In this document: positions 24,515 to 32,942 of the stretch, piece by piece
Layout of the letters: every line of letters begins with the position of its first letter
Numbering within the stretch: the stretch's first letter is position 1
Origin: Streptomyces sp. DSM 15324
Lineage (GTDB): Bacteria > Actinomycetota > Actinomycetes > Streptomycetales > Streptomycetaceae
Direction of reading: 5' to 3'
Assembly (NCBI RefSeq): GCF_001514285.1
Contig: NZ_KQ949027.1
Location: forward strand, 186,001-250,000
DNA length: 64,000 bases
Made by a program: the position numbers and the translations under genes
Notes under the pieces: model-generated
What the model saw: the letters and a program-made list of their open reading frames with translations, nothing else
Database searches by the model: none
What the model was told of the DNA's origin: nothing

Positions 24515-26641
24515 TCAGGCCGCGACCGGCTGCTTGGTCTCCGACGCGGGGGCGGACGCGCCGCCGGGGGTCGTCGTGCTGGGGGTGCTGCCGGGTGCCG
24601 GCTTGCGCAGGCCCTTGAGGACGACGACCAGGGCCGTGGTGACGCAGACGCCGGCCGCGATGGCGATCAGGTAGAGGAACGGGTTGCCGATCAGCGGGAC
24701 GACGAAGATGCCGCCGTGCGGGGCGCGCAGGGTGGCGCCGAAGGCCATCGACAGGGCCCCGGTGACAGCGCCGCCGACCATCGAGGAGGGGATCACACGC
24801 AGCGGGTCGGCCGCGGCGAACGGGATCGCGCCCTCGGAGATGAAGGAGGCGCCGAGGACCCAGGCGGCCTTGCCGTTCTCACGTTCGGTCTCGGTGAAGA
24901 GCTTGCCGCGGACGGTGGTGGCGAGCGCCATCGCGAGGGGCGGGACCATGCCGGCCGCCATGACCGCGGCCATGATCTTCATGGCGGAGTCGCTGGGGCT
25001 GGCGACGGCGATGCCGGCGGTGGCGAAGGTGTACGCGACCTTGTTGACGGGGCCGCCGAGGTCGAAGCACATCATCAGGCCGAGGAGGGCGCCGAGGAGG
25101 ACGGCGTTGGTGCCGGTGAGGCCGTTCAGTCCGTCGGTGAGGGCCTTCTGGGCGGAGGCGATGGGCTTGCCGATGACGACGAACATCAGGAATCCGACGA
25201 TGGCCGAGGAGATCAGCGGGATCACCACGACCGGCATGATGCCGCGTACCGCCGGTGGGATCTTCACCTTCTGGATCGACAGCACCACACCACCGGCAAT
25301 CAGACCGGCGGCGAGACCGCCGAGGAAACCCGCGTTGATGGTGACGGAGATCGCGCCTCCGACGAAGCCGGGCACGAGTCCCGGCCGGTCCGCCATGCCG
25401 TAGGCGATGTAGCCGGCGAGGACGGGGACCAGGAAGCCGAAGGAGACGACGCCGATCTGGAAGAGCAGCGCGGCCCAGCTGTCGCTCTGGGTCCACACGA
25501 AGTGGTCCATGACCGACGGAGCCTTGTTGATCTTGTAGCCGCCGATCGCGAAGCCGAGGGCGATGAGCAGACCGCCGGCCGCGACGAACGGGACCATGTA
25601 GGAGACGCCGGACATCAGCCACTTGCGGAGCTTGGTGCCGTAGCCCTCGGAGGAGTCGCCCGCGCGTTCCACCGGGGTGCCGGGCGCGGCCGCGGCGGTG
25701 ACCTCGCCGCGCTCCGCCTTGCCGCGCACCTCGGTGATGAGTTCGGCGGGGCGGTTGATGCCCGCCTTCACGCCGACGTCGACGGTGGGCTTCCCCGCGA
25801 AGCGGTCCTTCTCACGGACGGGGACGTCGTGGGCGAAGATCACGCCGTCGGCGGCGGCGATGACGGCCGGGTCGAGCCGGGTGAAGCCGGCCGAGCCCTG
25901 GGTCTCGACGGTGACCTCGACGCCCGCCTCGCGGCCGGCGTTCTCCAGGGACTCGGCGGCCATGTAGGTGTGGGCGATGCCGGTGGGGCAGGAGGTGACG
26001 GCGACGATCCGGAAGGGGCGGGCCGCGGGCTCGGGGGTGGTGGCCGTGTCGGTGTCGGCGGAGGCCGCCGCCGACACCGACACGGAGCTTTCGGAGGCAC
26101 CAGCGGTGGCGCCCGAGGAGGCGCCCTCACCCGCAGAGCCGCCCGTGCCCGCAGAAGCGCCCTCACGCGCAGCGGCACCCTCGGCCGCCACGGCCGGGGC
26201 TTCCTCGCCGCGGATCAGGGCCGCCGCGGCGGCCGGGTCGCCGACGGCGCGCAGTGCGTCGGTGAACTCGGCGTTCATCAGCTGGCGGGCGAGGGACGAC
26301 AGGATCGTGAGATGGGCGTCGTCGGCGCCGGCGGGGGCGGCGATCAGGAAGATCAGGTCGGCGGGGCCGTCGGCCGCGCCGAAGTCGATGCCGGTGGCGC
26401 TGCGGCCGAAGGCGAGGGTCGGCTCGGTGACGTGCTCGCTGCGGCAGTGCGGGATGCCGATGCCGCCGTCGAGGCCCGTGGGCATCTGGGCCTCGCGGGC
26501 GGCCACGTCGGCGAGGAAGCCGTCCAGGTCGGTCACCCGGCCCTGGGCCACCATGCGTGCGGCGAGGGACCGCGCGGCGGCTTCCTTGGTGTCGGCGGAC
26601 AGGTCGAGGTCGACCAGGTCCGCGGTGATCATGTCGCTCAT
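24515..26641 (-). CDS. fruA: Fructose PTS permease EIIABC
   Basis: 708 residues. Takes up fructose as fructose-1-phosphate. Domains in order: EIIA (residues ~1-150, phosphorylated His in GGIGIPHCRSEHV), an Ala/Gly/Ser/Glu linker, EIIB (VAVTSCPTGIAHTYMAAESL, catalytic Cys) and EIIC from ~residue 340 with about nine membrane segments. Last gene of the fruR-fruK-fruA operon; a 124-bp gap to fruK contains a G-rich tract on the plus strand. Confidence 0.95.
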   Translation of the reverse strand: MSDMITADLVDLDLSADTKEAAARSLAARMVAQGRVTDLDGFLADVAAREAQMPTGLDGGIGIPHCRSEHVTEPTLAFGRSATGIDFGAADGPADLIFLIAAPAGADDAHLTILSSLARQLMNAEFTDALRAVGDPAAAAALIRGEEAPAVAAEGAAAREGASAGTGGSAGEGASSGATAGASESSVSVSAAASADTDTATTPEPAARPFRIVAVTSCPTGIAHTYMAAESLENAGREAGVEVTVETQGSAGFTRLDPAVIAAADGVIFAHDVPVREKDRFAGKPTVDVGVKAGINRPAELITEVRGKAERGEVTAAAAPGTPVERAGDSSEGYGTKLRKWLMSGVSYMVPFVAAGGLLIALGFAIGGYKINKAPSVMDHFVWTQSDSWAALLFQIGVVSFGFLVPVLAGYIAYGMADRPGLVPGFVGGAISVTINAGFLGGLAAGLIAGGVVLSIQKVKIPPAVRGIMPVVVIPLISSAIVGFLMFVVIGKPIASAQKALTDGLNGLTGTNAVLLGALLGLMMCFDLGGPVNKVAYTFATAGIAVASPSDSAMKIMAAVMAAGMVPPLAMALATTVRGKLFTETERENGKAAWVLGASFISEGAIPFAAADPLRVIPSSMVGGAVTGALSMAFGATLRAPHGGIFVVPLIGNPFLYLIAIAAGVCVTTALVVVLKGLRKPAPGSTPSTTTPGGASAPASETKQPVAA

Positions 26642-26689
26642 CGCGGGCTCCTTCGCACGCGTATCGCCCGGGACGTGGGGTGGGCGCGG

Positions 26690-26741
26690 GTGAGGGTGGG
26701 GACGGGGGTGGGGGTGGGGGTGGGGTGGGGAGAGGGGAGGC
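26690..26741. repeat. G-run tract, potential quadruplex, fruK-fruA gap
   Basis: At least eight runs of three to five G on the plus strand, such as GGGGGTGGGGGTGGGG. The plus strand is the template for fruKA, so a quadruplex would form in template DNA and not in the mRNA, which would be C-rich. Confidence 0.65.
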
Positions 26742-26765
26742 GGGCGGCGCGTAACAGGAGGGTCG

Positions 26766-27743
26766 TCATGACGTCGGCTCCCTCAGTTCGCGGTCCACCG
26801 GCACGTCCGCGGTGACCGTCACCGCCGCCGGGTCCAGGTCGCCCGGGGTCGGCATGACGCTGCCGGGCAGCTGTACGGCCGCCGCGCCGTGGGCGACGGC
26901 GGAGGCGAGCGCCGCCGGGCCTCGGCCGCCGGCGATGAGGAACCCCGCGAGGGAGGAGTCACCGGCGCCGACGTTGCTGCGGACGGCGTCGACGCGGGCG
27001 CTCGCGAACCAGGTGCCCGCGTCCTCGACGAGGAGTTGTCCGTCGGCGCCGAGGCTGGCGAGGACGGTACGGGCGCCCATCTCGCGCAGTTCCTCGGCCG
27101 CCTTCACCGCGTCGCCGACCGTGGCCAGGGGGCGGCCGACGGCCTCGGCGAGTTCCTCGGCGTTCGGCTTGACCACGTCGGGCCGCTCGCGCAGCGCTTC
27201 GAGGAGGGCGCGGCCGGACGTGTCCAGGGCGATCCGTGCGCCCCCGGCGTGCGCCCGGGCGACGACCTCGGCGTACCAGGAGGGGGCGAGGCCTCGGGGC
27301 AGGCTGCCGCAGCAGGCGATCCAGTCGGCGTCGCGCGACTGCGCGCGGACAGTCTCCAGGAGGAGTTCCTGCTCGTCGGGGGAGAGCTCGGGGCCCGGCG
27401 CGTTGATCTTCGTCAGGACGCCGTCGGACTCGGCGAGCGCGATGTTGGAGCGGGTGGCCCCGGCGACCGGGACGGGGGCGACCTCGATGCCCTGGGCGTC
27501 GAGGAGTTCGGCGACGAGTGCGCCGGGCGCACCACCGAGGGGCAGGACGGCGACCGTGCGCCGGCCGGCCGCGGCGACCGCGCGGGAGACGTTGACGCCC
27601 TTGCCGCCCGGGTCCATCCGCTCGCCGGTGGCGCGGATGACCTCGCCGCGGTCGAGGGCGGGGACCTCGTAGGTGCGGTCCAGGGACGGGTTGGGGGTGA
27701 CCGTGAGGATCACTCCGCGAGGGGTGGTGGGGGTGCCGCTCAT
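26766..27743 (-). CDS. fruK: 1-phosphofructokinase
   Basis: 325 residues, PfkB family. Phosphorylates fructose-1-phosphate to the 1,6-bisphosphate. TPNPSLDRTYEV at the N-terminus, GGKGVNVSRAVAAAG for the sugar site and NVGAGDSSLAGFLIAGG with the catalytic Asp. The ATG overlaps the fruR stop by four bases (ATGA). Confidence 0.94.
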   Translation of the reverse strand: MSGTPTTPRGVILTVTPNPSLDRTYEVPALDRGEVIRATGERMDPGGKGVNVSRAVAAAGRRTVAVLPLGGAPGALVAELLDAQGIEVAPVPVAGATRSNIALAESDGVLTKINAPGPELSPDEQELLLETVRAQSRDADWIACCGSLPRGLAPSWYAEVVARAHAGGARIALDTSGRALLEALRERPDVVKPNAEELAEAVGRPLATVGDAVKAAEELREMGARTVLASLGADGQLLVEDAGTWFASARVDAVRSNVGAGDSSLAGFLIAGGRGPAALASAVAHGAAAVQLPGSVMPTPGDLDPAAVTVTADVPVDRELREPTS

Positions 27744-28501
27744 GCTCGTACCACTTCCGTGCCGCCGCGCTCGATGGCGGCCGCGTCGTCGTCGCTCAGC
27801 CCGCTGTCGGTGATCAGCAGGTCCACGTCGCTCAGGTCGCCGAAGCGGGCGAAGTGCTCCTGGCCGTGCTTGGCGGAGTCGGCGAGCAGGACGACCCGGC
27901 GCGCTGCGGCGACGGCCGCCCGCTTGACCGCGGCCTCGGCGAGGTCGGGGGTGGTCAGTCCGTGCTCGGTGGAGAAACCGTTGGCCGCCACAAAAAGTAC
28001 ATCAGCCCGGATTTCGCCGTAAGCGCGGAGCGCCCAGGCGTCCACGGCGGCGCGCGTACGGTGCCGTACGCGCCCTCCGACGAGGTGGAGCTGCATGCCG
28101 GGGTGGTCCGCGAGGCGGGCCGCGACGGGCAGGCTGTGGGTGACGACGGTGAGCTCGGCCTCCAGCGGGAGCGCGGCCGCGAGGCGGGCGACCGTGGTGC
28201 CGGCGTCGAGGATCATCGTGCCCTCGGAGGGCACTTCCGTCAGGGCCGCCTTGGCGATGCGGTCCTTCTCGTCGGTGGAGGTGCCTTCGCGTTCGGCGAG
28301 GTCCGGTTCGAAGTCGAGGCGTCCGGCCGGTATGGCACCGCCGTGGACCCGGCGCACCAGTCCGGCGCGGTCGAGGGCCTTCAGGTCGCGGCGGATGGTC
28401 TCCGCCGTCACCTGGAACTCCTCGGCCAGCGACAGGACGTCCACCCGGCCGCCCTCACGGGCGAGCCGCAGGATCTCCTGCTGCCGCTCCGGTGCGTACA
28501 T
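27740..28501 (-). CDS. fruR: DeoR-family fructose operon repressor
   Basis: 253 residues. N-terminal DeoR helix-turn-helix (YAPERQQEILRLAREGG, VTAETIRRDLKALDRAGLVR with the RRDL signature), then a sugar-phosphate sensing domain with ILDAGTTVARLA. First gene of the operon; the likely effector is fructose-1-phosphate (inference from family and context). Confidence 0.93.
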   Translation of the reverse strand: MYAPERQQEILRLAREGGRVDVLSLAEEFQVTAETIRRDLKALDRAGLVRRVHGGAIPAGRLDFEPDLAEREGTSTDEKDRIAKAALTEVPSEGTMILDAGTTVARLAAALPLEAELTVVTHSLPVAARLADHPGMQLHLVGGRVRHRTRAAVDAWALRAYGEIRADVLFVAANGFSTEHGLTTPDLAEAAVKRAAVAAARRVVLLADSAKHGQEHFARFGDLSDVDLLITDSGLSDDDAAAIERGGTEVVRA

Positions 28502-28528
28502 GTCCGCTCGCCTTCCGATTGCGCCCGA

Positions 28529-28572
28529 CTACTTCTGGCTACTTCTGGCTACTTCTGATTCATTCCGAATCA
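28529..28572 (-). promoter_or_regulatory. Repeats and dyad upstream of fruR
   Basis: Three consecutive copies of CTACTTCTGG (the third ends in A), then TGATTC-ATTCC-GAATCA, a perfect 6-5-6 dyad. They lie 28-71 bp before the fruR start and are candidate FruR sites. Confidence 0.55.
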
Positions 28573-28679
28573 TGTCCGAACTTGTGGTTTCAAGCCGAGG
28601 CTACGCCCGGATTTCCGCAAAGTAAACAGGTTCGGGCTTCATTCGGGCATGAACGGACTTCCCTACCCCAAGCGATCGC

Positions 28680-28706
28680 GAAGTAGGTCGGTTCCCGTCC
28701 TACTTC
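28680..28706. promoter_or_regulatory. 8-11-8 inverted repeat before the WYL gene
   Basis: GAAGTAGG and CCTACTTC spaced by 11 bases, ending 18 bp before the ATG at 28725. The right arm repeats the CTACTTCTG unit seen before fruR, so the two divergent genes may share a regulator. Confidence 0.45.
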
Positions 28707-28724
28707 TGCGGCATGCTCGGACGC

Positions 28725-29702
28725 ATGACCACGGACACTCCGGCACGGCTGCTGCAGTTGCTCTCCCTCCTCCAGACGCCCCGCGAGTGGCCCGGCGGTG
28801 AGCTGTCCCGGCGGCTCGGCGTGTCCCGGCGCACCGTGCGGCGGGACATCGACCGGCTGCGCGAGCTCGGGTATCCGGTGCAGGCCAGCAAGGGCGCGGA
28901 CGGCGGGTACCGGCTGGTCGCGGGCAAGGCGATGCCGCCGCTGGTGCTGGACGACGAGGAGGCGGTGGCGATCGCGGTCGGGCTGCGGGCGGGCGCGGGG
29001 CACGCGGTGGAGGGTGTGGACGAGGCGTCCGTACGGGCCCTGGCCAAGCTGGAACAGGTGCTGCCCGCCCGCCTGCGCCGCCGCGTCACCACGCTCCAGG
29101 CCGCGACCACCCCGCTGACCAGCGGGGACGGGGCGACCATCGCGCCGGAGACGTTGACCGTGATGGCCTCCACGGTCGCCGGGCACGAGCGGCTGCGGTT
29201 CGCCTACCAGGCGAAGGACGGCACCGAGTCACGGCGGCTGACCGAGCCGTACCGGCTGGTGTCGACGGGACGGCGCTGGTACCTCGTGGCCTACGACGTC
29301 GACCGGGCCGACTGGCGGACCTTCCGCGTGGACCGGGTGAGCGAGCCGTTCGCGACCGGGGCGCGGTTCACACCCCGGGAGCTGCCAGAGGGGGACGCGG
29401 CGGCTTACCTGCGGCGGTCCTTGCAGGGCCAGACGCCCGAGTACGTGTTCGACGTCGCCTTCGCGGAGCCGCCCGAGGCCGTCGCGGCGCGGCTGCCGGC
29501 CTGGATGGGCCGGCCGGAGCAGGACGGGACGGCCGGGAGCCGGCTGCGCGGGACGACGGCCGATCCCGTGGAGTGGCTGGCGATGCGGCTCGCGATGCTG
29601 GGGTGCGAGTTCTCGGTGCGGGAACCCCGGGAACTGGTGGAGTGCGTAAGGGAGTTGGGGGCACGGTTGGGGCGCGCGGGAGGTGCCGGGGGCGCGCGTT
29701 GA
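28725..29702 (+). CDS. WYL-domain transcriptional regulator (YafY type)
   Basis: 325 residues. N-terminal HTH_11 (TPARLLQLLSLLQTPREWPG, GVSRRTVRRDIDRLRELGYP), then a WYL domain with GRRWYLVAYDVDRADWRTFR and a WCX-type C-terminus. Such proteins sense nucleic acids or small ligands. ATG 28725 chosen; ATG 28713 is in frame. Confidence 0.87.
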   Translation: MTTDTPARLLQLLSLLQTPREWPGGELSRRLGVSRRTVRRDIDRLRELGYPVQASKGADGGYRLVAGKAMPPLVLDDEEAVAIAVGLRAGAGHAVEGVDEASVRALAKLEQVLPARLRRRVTTLQAATTPLTSGDGATIAPETLTVMASTVAGHERLRFAYQAKDGTESRRLTEPYRLVSTGRRWYLVAYDVDRADWRTFRVDRVSEPFATGARFTPRELPEGDAAAYLRRSLQGQTPEYVFDVAFAEPPEAVAARLPAWMGRPEQDGTAGSRLRGTTADPVEWLAMRLAMLGCEFSVREPRELVECVRELGARLGRAGGAGGAR

Positions 29703-29703
29703 G

Positions 29704-30573
29704 TCAGGTGCGCTCCGGTTCCCAGGCGAACCCCCTCAGCGCCTCCAGGTTGCGCAGCGCCAGCGCCGCCGGACCGTCCGGGGCGGTGGCGGGGGTGTCG
29801 TTCACGGCCCAGCTCTGTACGGCGACCCGGACCGCGGCGCTCACGACGGCGGCGCCGAAACGCAGGTGCGGCGTGACCCCGGCGTTCCCGACACCGGCCG
29901 CCCCGACACCGGCCGCCCCGACACCGGCCGTACCGGTGCCAGCCGGGCCGAGGCCAGCCGCCCCAACACCGCCCTGCCCGGCTTGGCCCATCCCGACACC
30001 GCCCGGCCCGGCGTGGCCCATCCCGACACCGCCCTGCCCGGCATCACCGACCCCGGAATCACCCTCCCCGCCCTCGCCCGTGGGCTGCTGCGCGCCGGTG
30101 TGCCGTTGCGCGCCGGTGAGCCGTTCCGCCAGCACCCGCGCCAGTGACTCCTCCGATGCCTGGCAGACCTCCGCCCAGACCTTCCCGAGGGCGGGCACGG
30201 CCTCCGCCAGGCGGATGAGGGTGCGGACCCATTCCCAGGAGGCGGCCGAGACACCCTGGCCCGGGACGAGGGTGTGGTGGACGGCGTGGGCGAGCGCGTC
30301 GGGCAGCGGAAGGGCGGGCGGGGCCTCGCGGACCGCTTCGACCCAGCGCTGGGCGCCCGCCGCGTAGAGGGGGGCGACGGCCTCTTCCTTGGTGGCGCAG
30401 TAGCGGTAGAACGTGCGTGGGGCGATGCCGGCGGCCTGGGCGATGTCCTCGGCGCGGGTGGCCTTGAGGCCATGGGCGACGAAGAGGCCCGCCGCGGCTC
30501 TGGCGATCTCCATCCGGGTCGCCGCCTTGCGCCGCTCGGTCAGGGAGGCCGTGGCGGGGGTGGTGCTGGTCAC
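29704..30573 (-). CDS. TetR regulator with Gly-rich insertion
   Basis: 289 residues. The TetR DNA-binding domain is clear (ERRKAATRMEIARAAAGLF, DIAQAAGIAPRTFYRYCATK). The ligand domain is interrupted at residues ~165-233 by a Gly/Ala/Val/Met repeat (units such as GGVGMGHAGP, AGVGAAGV) coded by GC-rich tandem DNA repeats at about 29,885-30,060. The frame stays open on both sides and the family C-terminus (RNLEALRGFAWEPE) is intact. GTG start; divergence from neighbours gives no target. Confidence 0.83.
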   Translation of the reverse strand: MTSTTPATASLTERRKAATRMEIARAAAGLFVAHGLKATRAEDIAQAAGIAPRTFYRYCATKEEAVAPLYAAGAQRWVEAVREAPPALPLPDALAHAVHHTLVPGQGVSAASWEWVRTLIRLAEAVPALGKVWAEVCQASEESLARVLAERLTGAQRHTGAQQPTGEGGEGDSGVGDAGQGGVGMGHAGPGGVGMGQAGQGGVGAAGLGPAGTGTAGVGAAGVGAAGVGNAGVTPHLRFGAAVVSAAVRVAVQSWAVNDTPATAPDGPAALALRNLEALRGFAWEPERT

Positions 30574-31188
30574 GCTCGGCAGGCTATGCCCATGTGGCAC
30601 AATCTGCCATCCGGGCGGGGCACCCCGTGGTTCAGGTACGGGGTGACCCGCCCCCCTCGGCATCGCGCAGAGCCTGGGACGGCATCGGCGGCCCACCGCG
30701 GCATCGGAACAAACCCGGGTCGGCAATGGACCCGCGGACCAGGGCGAGCCGGGCCCCGGCGCCCGGGGGAAGGCGCCGAAGCCCGGCTCGGGGAAAGTCC
30801 CGGCGCCGGGGGGATGGTGCGTCGGGACGTGGTTCTCGGGAAGCGGGACGGGTGGCGCAGGTCTCGAACCCCCGTGCCCTGAAGTCTTGTTCCCCGGTCC
30901 CCGGCCTTGAAGCGGCGTTGTATCGCCATGTTCGCGCGGCGGGCCCCCTCCGCGTAAGCGGTCCGCGACCACCCCGCGTAGGCGGTCGACGACATCCCCG
31001 CGCACGCTGCCGCACGCGCCCCGGCGAGCCCCACCACCCGGCGCAGCCCCACCACCCGGCGCAGGCGGGGCGGACCCGCGTGCCGGGGCGGACCCGCGTG
31101 CCGGGGCGGACCCGCGTGCCCCGGGGTGTGCCGAGGATGATGATCCGGCGGGGAGCCGGGGCGCCGGTGGGCCGGGAAGCCTCCGCGC
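30574..31188. other. 615-bp gap without a convincing gene
   Basis: Between hrdD and the TetR gene. Open frames here are GC-driven and match nothing I know. It holds two copies of an 18-19-bp CCCCACCACCCGGCGC unit (about 31,029-31,062) and three copies of CGGACCCGCGTGCCGGGG (31,071-31,124). Confidence 0.6.
31071..31124. repeat. Three tandem 18-bp repeats
   Basis: Unit CGGACCCGCGTGCCGGGG at 31071 and 31089, with a slightly longer variant at 31107. Just 3' of the hrdD stop. Confidence 0.8.
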
Positions 31189-32184
31189 CTAGGCCGCGGC
31201 CTCGAACCCGGTGTCGCGGGCCAGCTTCTTCAGCTCCAGCAGGGCGTGCTTCTCGATCTGGCGGATGCGTTCGCGGGTGAGGCCGTGCTCCTTGCCGACC
31301 TCGGTGAGGGTGCGCTCCCGGCCGTCCTCGATGCCGTACCGCATCTTGATGATGGAGGCGGTGCGCGGGTCGAGGCGGTCGATGAGGCCGTCGAGTTCCT
31401 CACTGCGCAGCAGTGTGAGGACCGACTGCTCGGGCGACACCGCCGAGGTGTCCTCCAGGAGGTCGCCGAACTGGGTCTCGCCCTCGTCGTCCACCGACAT
31501 GTTCAGGGACACCGGGTCGCGGGCCCAGTCCAGGACGTCCGTGACACGCTCGGGGGTGGAGCCGAGTTCCGCGGCGATCTCCTGGGGCTCGGGTTCGCGG
31601 CCGTGTTCACGGTTGAACTCGCGCTGGACGCGGCGGATCCGGCCGAGCTCCTCCACCAGGTGGACGGGCAGGCGGATCGTGCGCGACTGGTCGGCGATCG
31701 AGCGGGTGATGGCCTGGCGGATCCACCAGGTGGCGTACGTCGAGAACTTGAAGCCCTTGCGGTAGTCGAACTTCTCCACCGCGCGGACCAGTCCGGCGTT
31801 GCCCTCCTGGATCAGGTCGAGCAGGGGCAGACCGCTGCGCGGGTAGCGACGGGCGACGGCGACGACCAGACGGAGGTTGGAGCGGATGAAGACGTCCTTG
31901 GCGCGCTCGCTCTCGGCGACCAGGGCCTCCAGTTCCTCACGGGTGGCGTCCGCGCGGGACTCCTCGTACCCGTCGAGGACCTGTCGCGCGAACACACCCG
32001 CCTCGATGATCTGGGACAGCTCGACTTCCTTGGCGGCGTCGAGCAGCGGTGTACGCGCGATCTCGTCGAGGTACATGCCGACCAGGTCGCGGTCGGCGAT
32101 CTCGCCGCCATGGGCGCGAACACTGCTTGCCGCGCCGGTCCGGCCACTGGCGGACTGACGACGGGCGACGGCACGGGTTGCCAT
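31189..32184 (-). CDS. hrdD: Principal-like sigma factor HrdD
   Basis: 331 residues, group 2 sigma70 factor. Region 1.2 (DLVGMYLDEIARTPLLDAA), region 2 (RSNLRLVVAVARRYPRSGLP, KGFKFSTYATWWIRQAITRS), region 3 and region 4.2 (ERTLTEVGKEHGLTRERIRQ-IEKHALLEL). It lacks the long acidic N-terminus of HrdB. The short length and gene order fit HrdD of Streptomyces, which is not essential. A sigma-R-type promoter lies upstream. Confidence 0.92.
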   Translation of the reverse strand: MATRAVARRQSASGRTGAASSVRAHGGEIADRDLVGMYLDEIARTPLLDAAKEVELSQIIEAGVFARQVLDGYEESRADATREELEALVAESERAKDVFIRSNLRLVVAVARRYPRSGLPLLDLIQEGNAGLVRAVEKFDYRKGFKFSTYATWWIRQAITRSIADQSRTIRLPVHLVEELGRIRRVQREFNREHGREPEPQEIAAELGSTPERVTDVLDWARDPVSLNMSVDDEGETQFGDLLEDTSAVSPEQSVLTLLRSEELDGLIDRLDPRTASIIKMRYGIEDGRERTLTEVGKEHGLTRERIRQIEKHALLELKKLARDTGFEAAA

Positions 32185-32302
32185 GCGTGCTCCCTTGCGA
32201 TGGTGGGGTCAGCGGGTGGTCCGTGGACACCGGGCCCTCGCTCAGTGGTCCCGGGACTCTCGCTTCGGGACTCTGCTCGTGTGCCCTGCATCCGATGGAA
32301 AC

Positions 32303-32328
32303 AACGACTGGAATCAGGACAGAATTCC
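32303..32328 (-). promoter_or_regulatory. Sigma-R-type promoter of hrdD
   Basis: On the minus strand GGAAT (32328-32324), exactly 18 bases, then GTT (32305-32303), the SigR consensus GGAAT-N18-GTT. It lies about 120 bp before the hrdD start. hrdD is a known SigR target in S. coelicolor, so the thiol-stress response would raise HrdD here as well. Confidence 0.8.
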
Positions 32329-32399
32329 CAACCGGCACCCCGGATTTTCTGATCATGCAGTACCCTGTCCGGCCATGGCGGGCCACACGGGGAGAAGCG

Positions 32400-32942
32400 A
32401 TGGCGTCCGAGCACGCGGAGGTGCAGGTCAGGCCAGGAGTCGAGGGGGACCTCGCGGCTCTCACCGACCTCTACAACCACTACGTTCGTGAGACGCCCAT
32501 CACATTCGATACCGCGGTCTTCACTCCGGAAGAGCGCCGTCCTTGGCTGCTCTCCCACCCTGAAGACGGCCCGTACCGGCTGAAGGTTGCCGCGGACGCG
32601 AACTCACAGGAGATTCTGGGGTACGCCACATCCAGCCCTTACAGGCCGAAGGCCGCCTACTCGACGTCGGTGGAGGTGACGGTCTACGTGGCCCCGCACG
32701 CCGCGGGCCGCGGGATCGGCACACTGCTCTACACGGCGCTCTTCGAGGCGCTCGCCGGGGAGGATCTGCACCGGGCGTACGCGGGGATCGCGCAGCCTAA
32801 CGAAGCGTCCACGCGGCTGCATGAACGCTTCGGTTTCCGGCATGTGGGCACCTACCGGGAGGTGGGCCGCAAGTTCGGCCGCTACTGGGACGTCGCCTGG
32901 TACGAGAAGGGGCTCCCGGGGTCCTGGGGGAAGGGTTCCTAG
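32400..32942 (+). CDS. Phosphinothricin/methionine-sulfoximine-type acetyltransferase
   Basis: 180 residues, GNAT family of the Pat/Bar/MddA kind. VRPGVEGDLAALTDLYNHYVRETPITFD at the start (split here as the VRPGVEGDL and YNHYVRETPITFD motifs), VEVTVYVAPHAAGRGIGTLL for acetyl-CoA, and IAQPNEASTRLHERFGF. It detoxifies phosphinothricin or methionine sulfone analogues in relatives; the real substrate is not proven. ATG 32400 with GGGGAGA upstream. Convergent with the next gene, overlapping it by four bases. Confidence 0.85.
   Translation: MASEHAEVQVRPGVEGDLAALTDLYNHYVRETPITFDTAVFTPEERRPWLLSHPEDGPYRLKVAADANSQEILGYATSSPYRPKAAYSTSVEVTVYVAPHAAGRGIGTLLYTALFEALAGEDLHRAYAGIAQPNEASTRLHERFGFRHVGTYREVGRKFGRYWDVAWYEKGLPGSWGKGS

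Noticed and set aside
30840..30890. tRNA-like GGGGTTCGAGACC on the minus strand
   Set aside because: No acceptor, D-arm or anticodon arm could be built around it.
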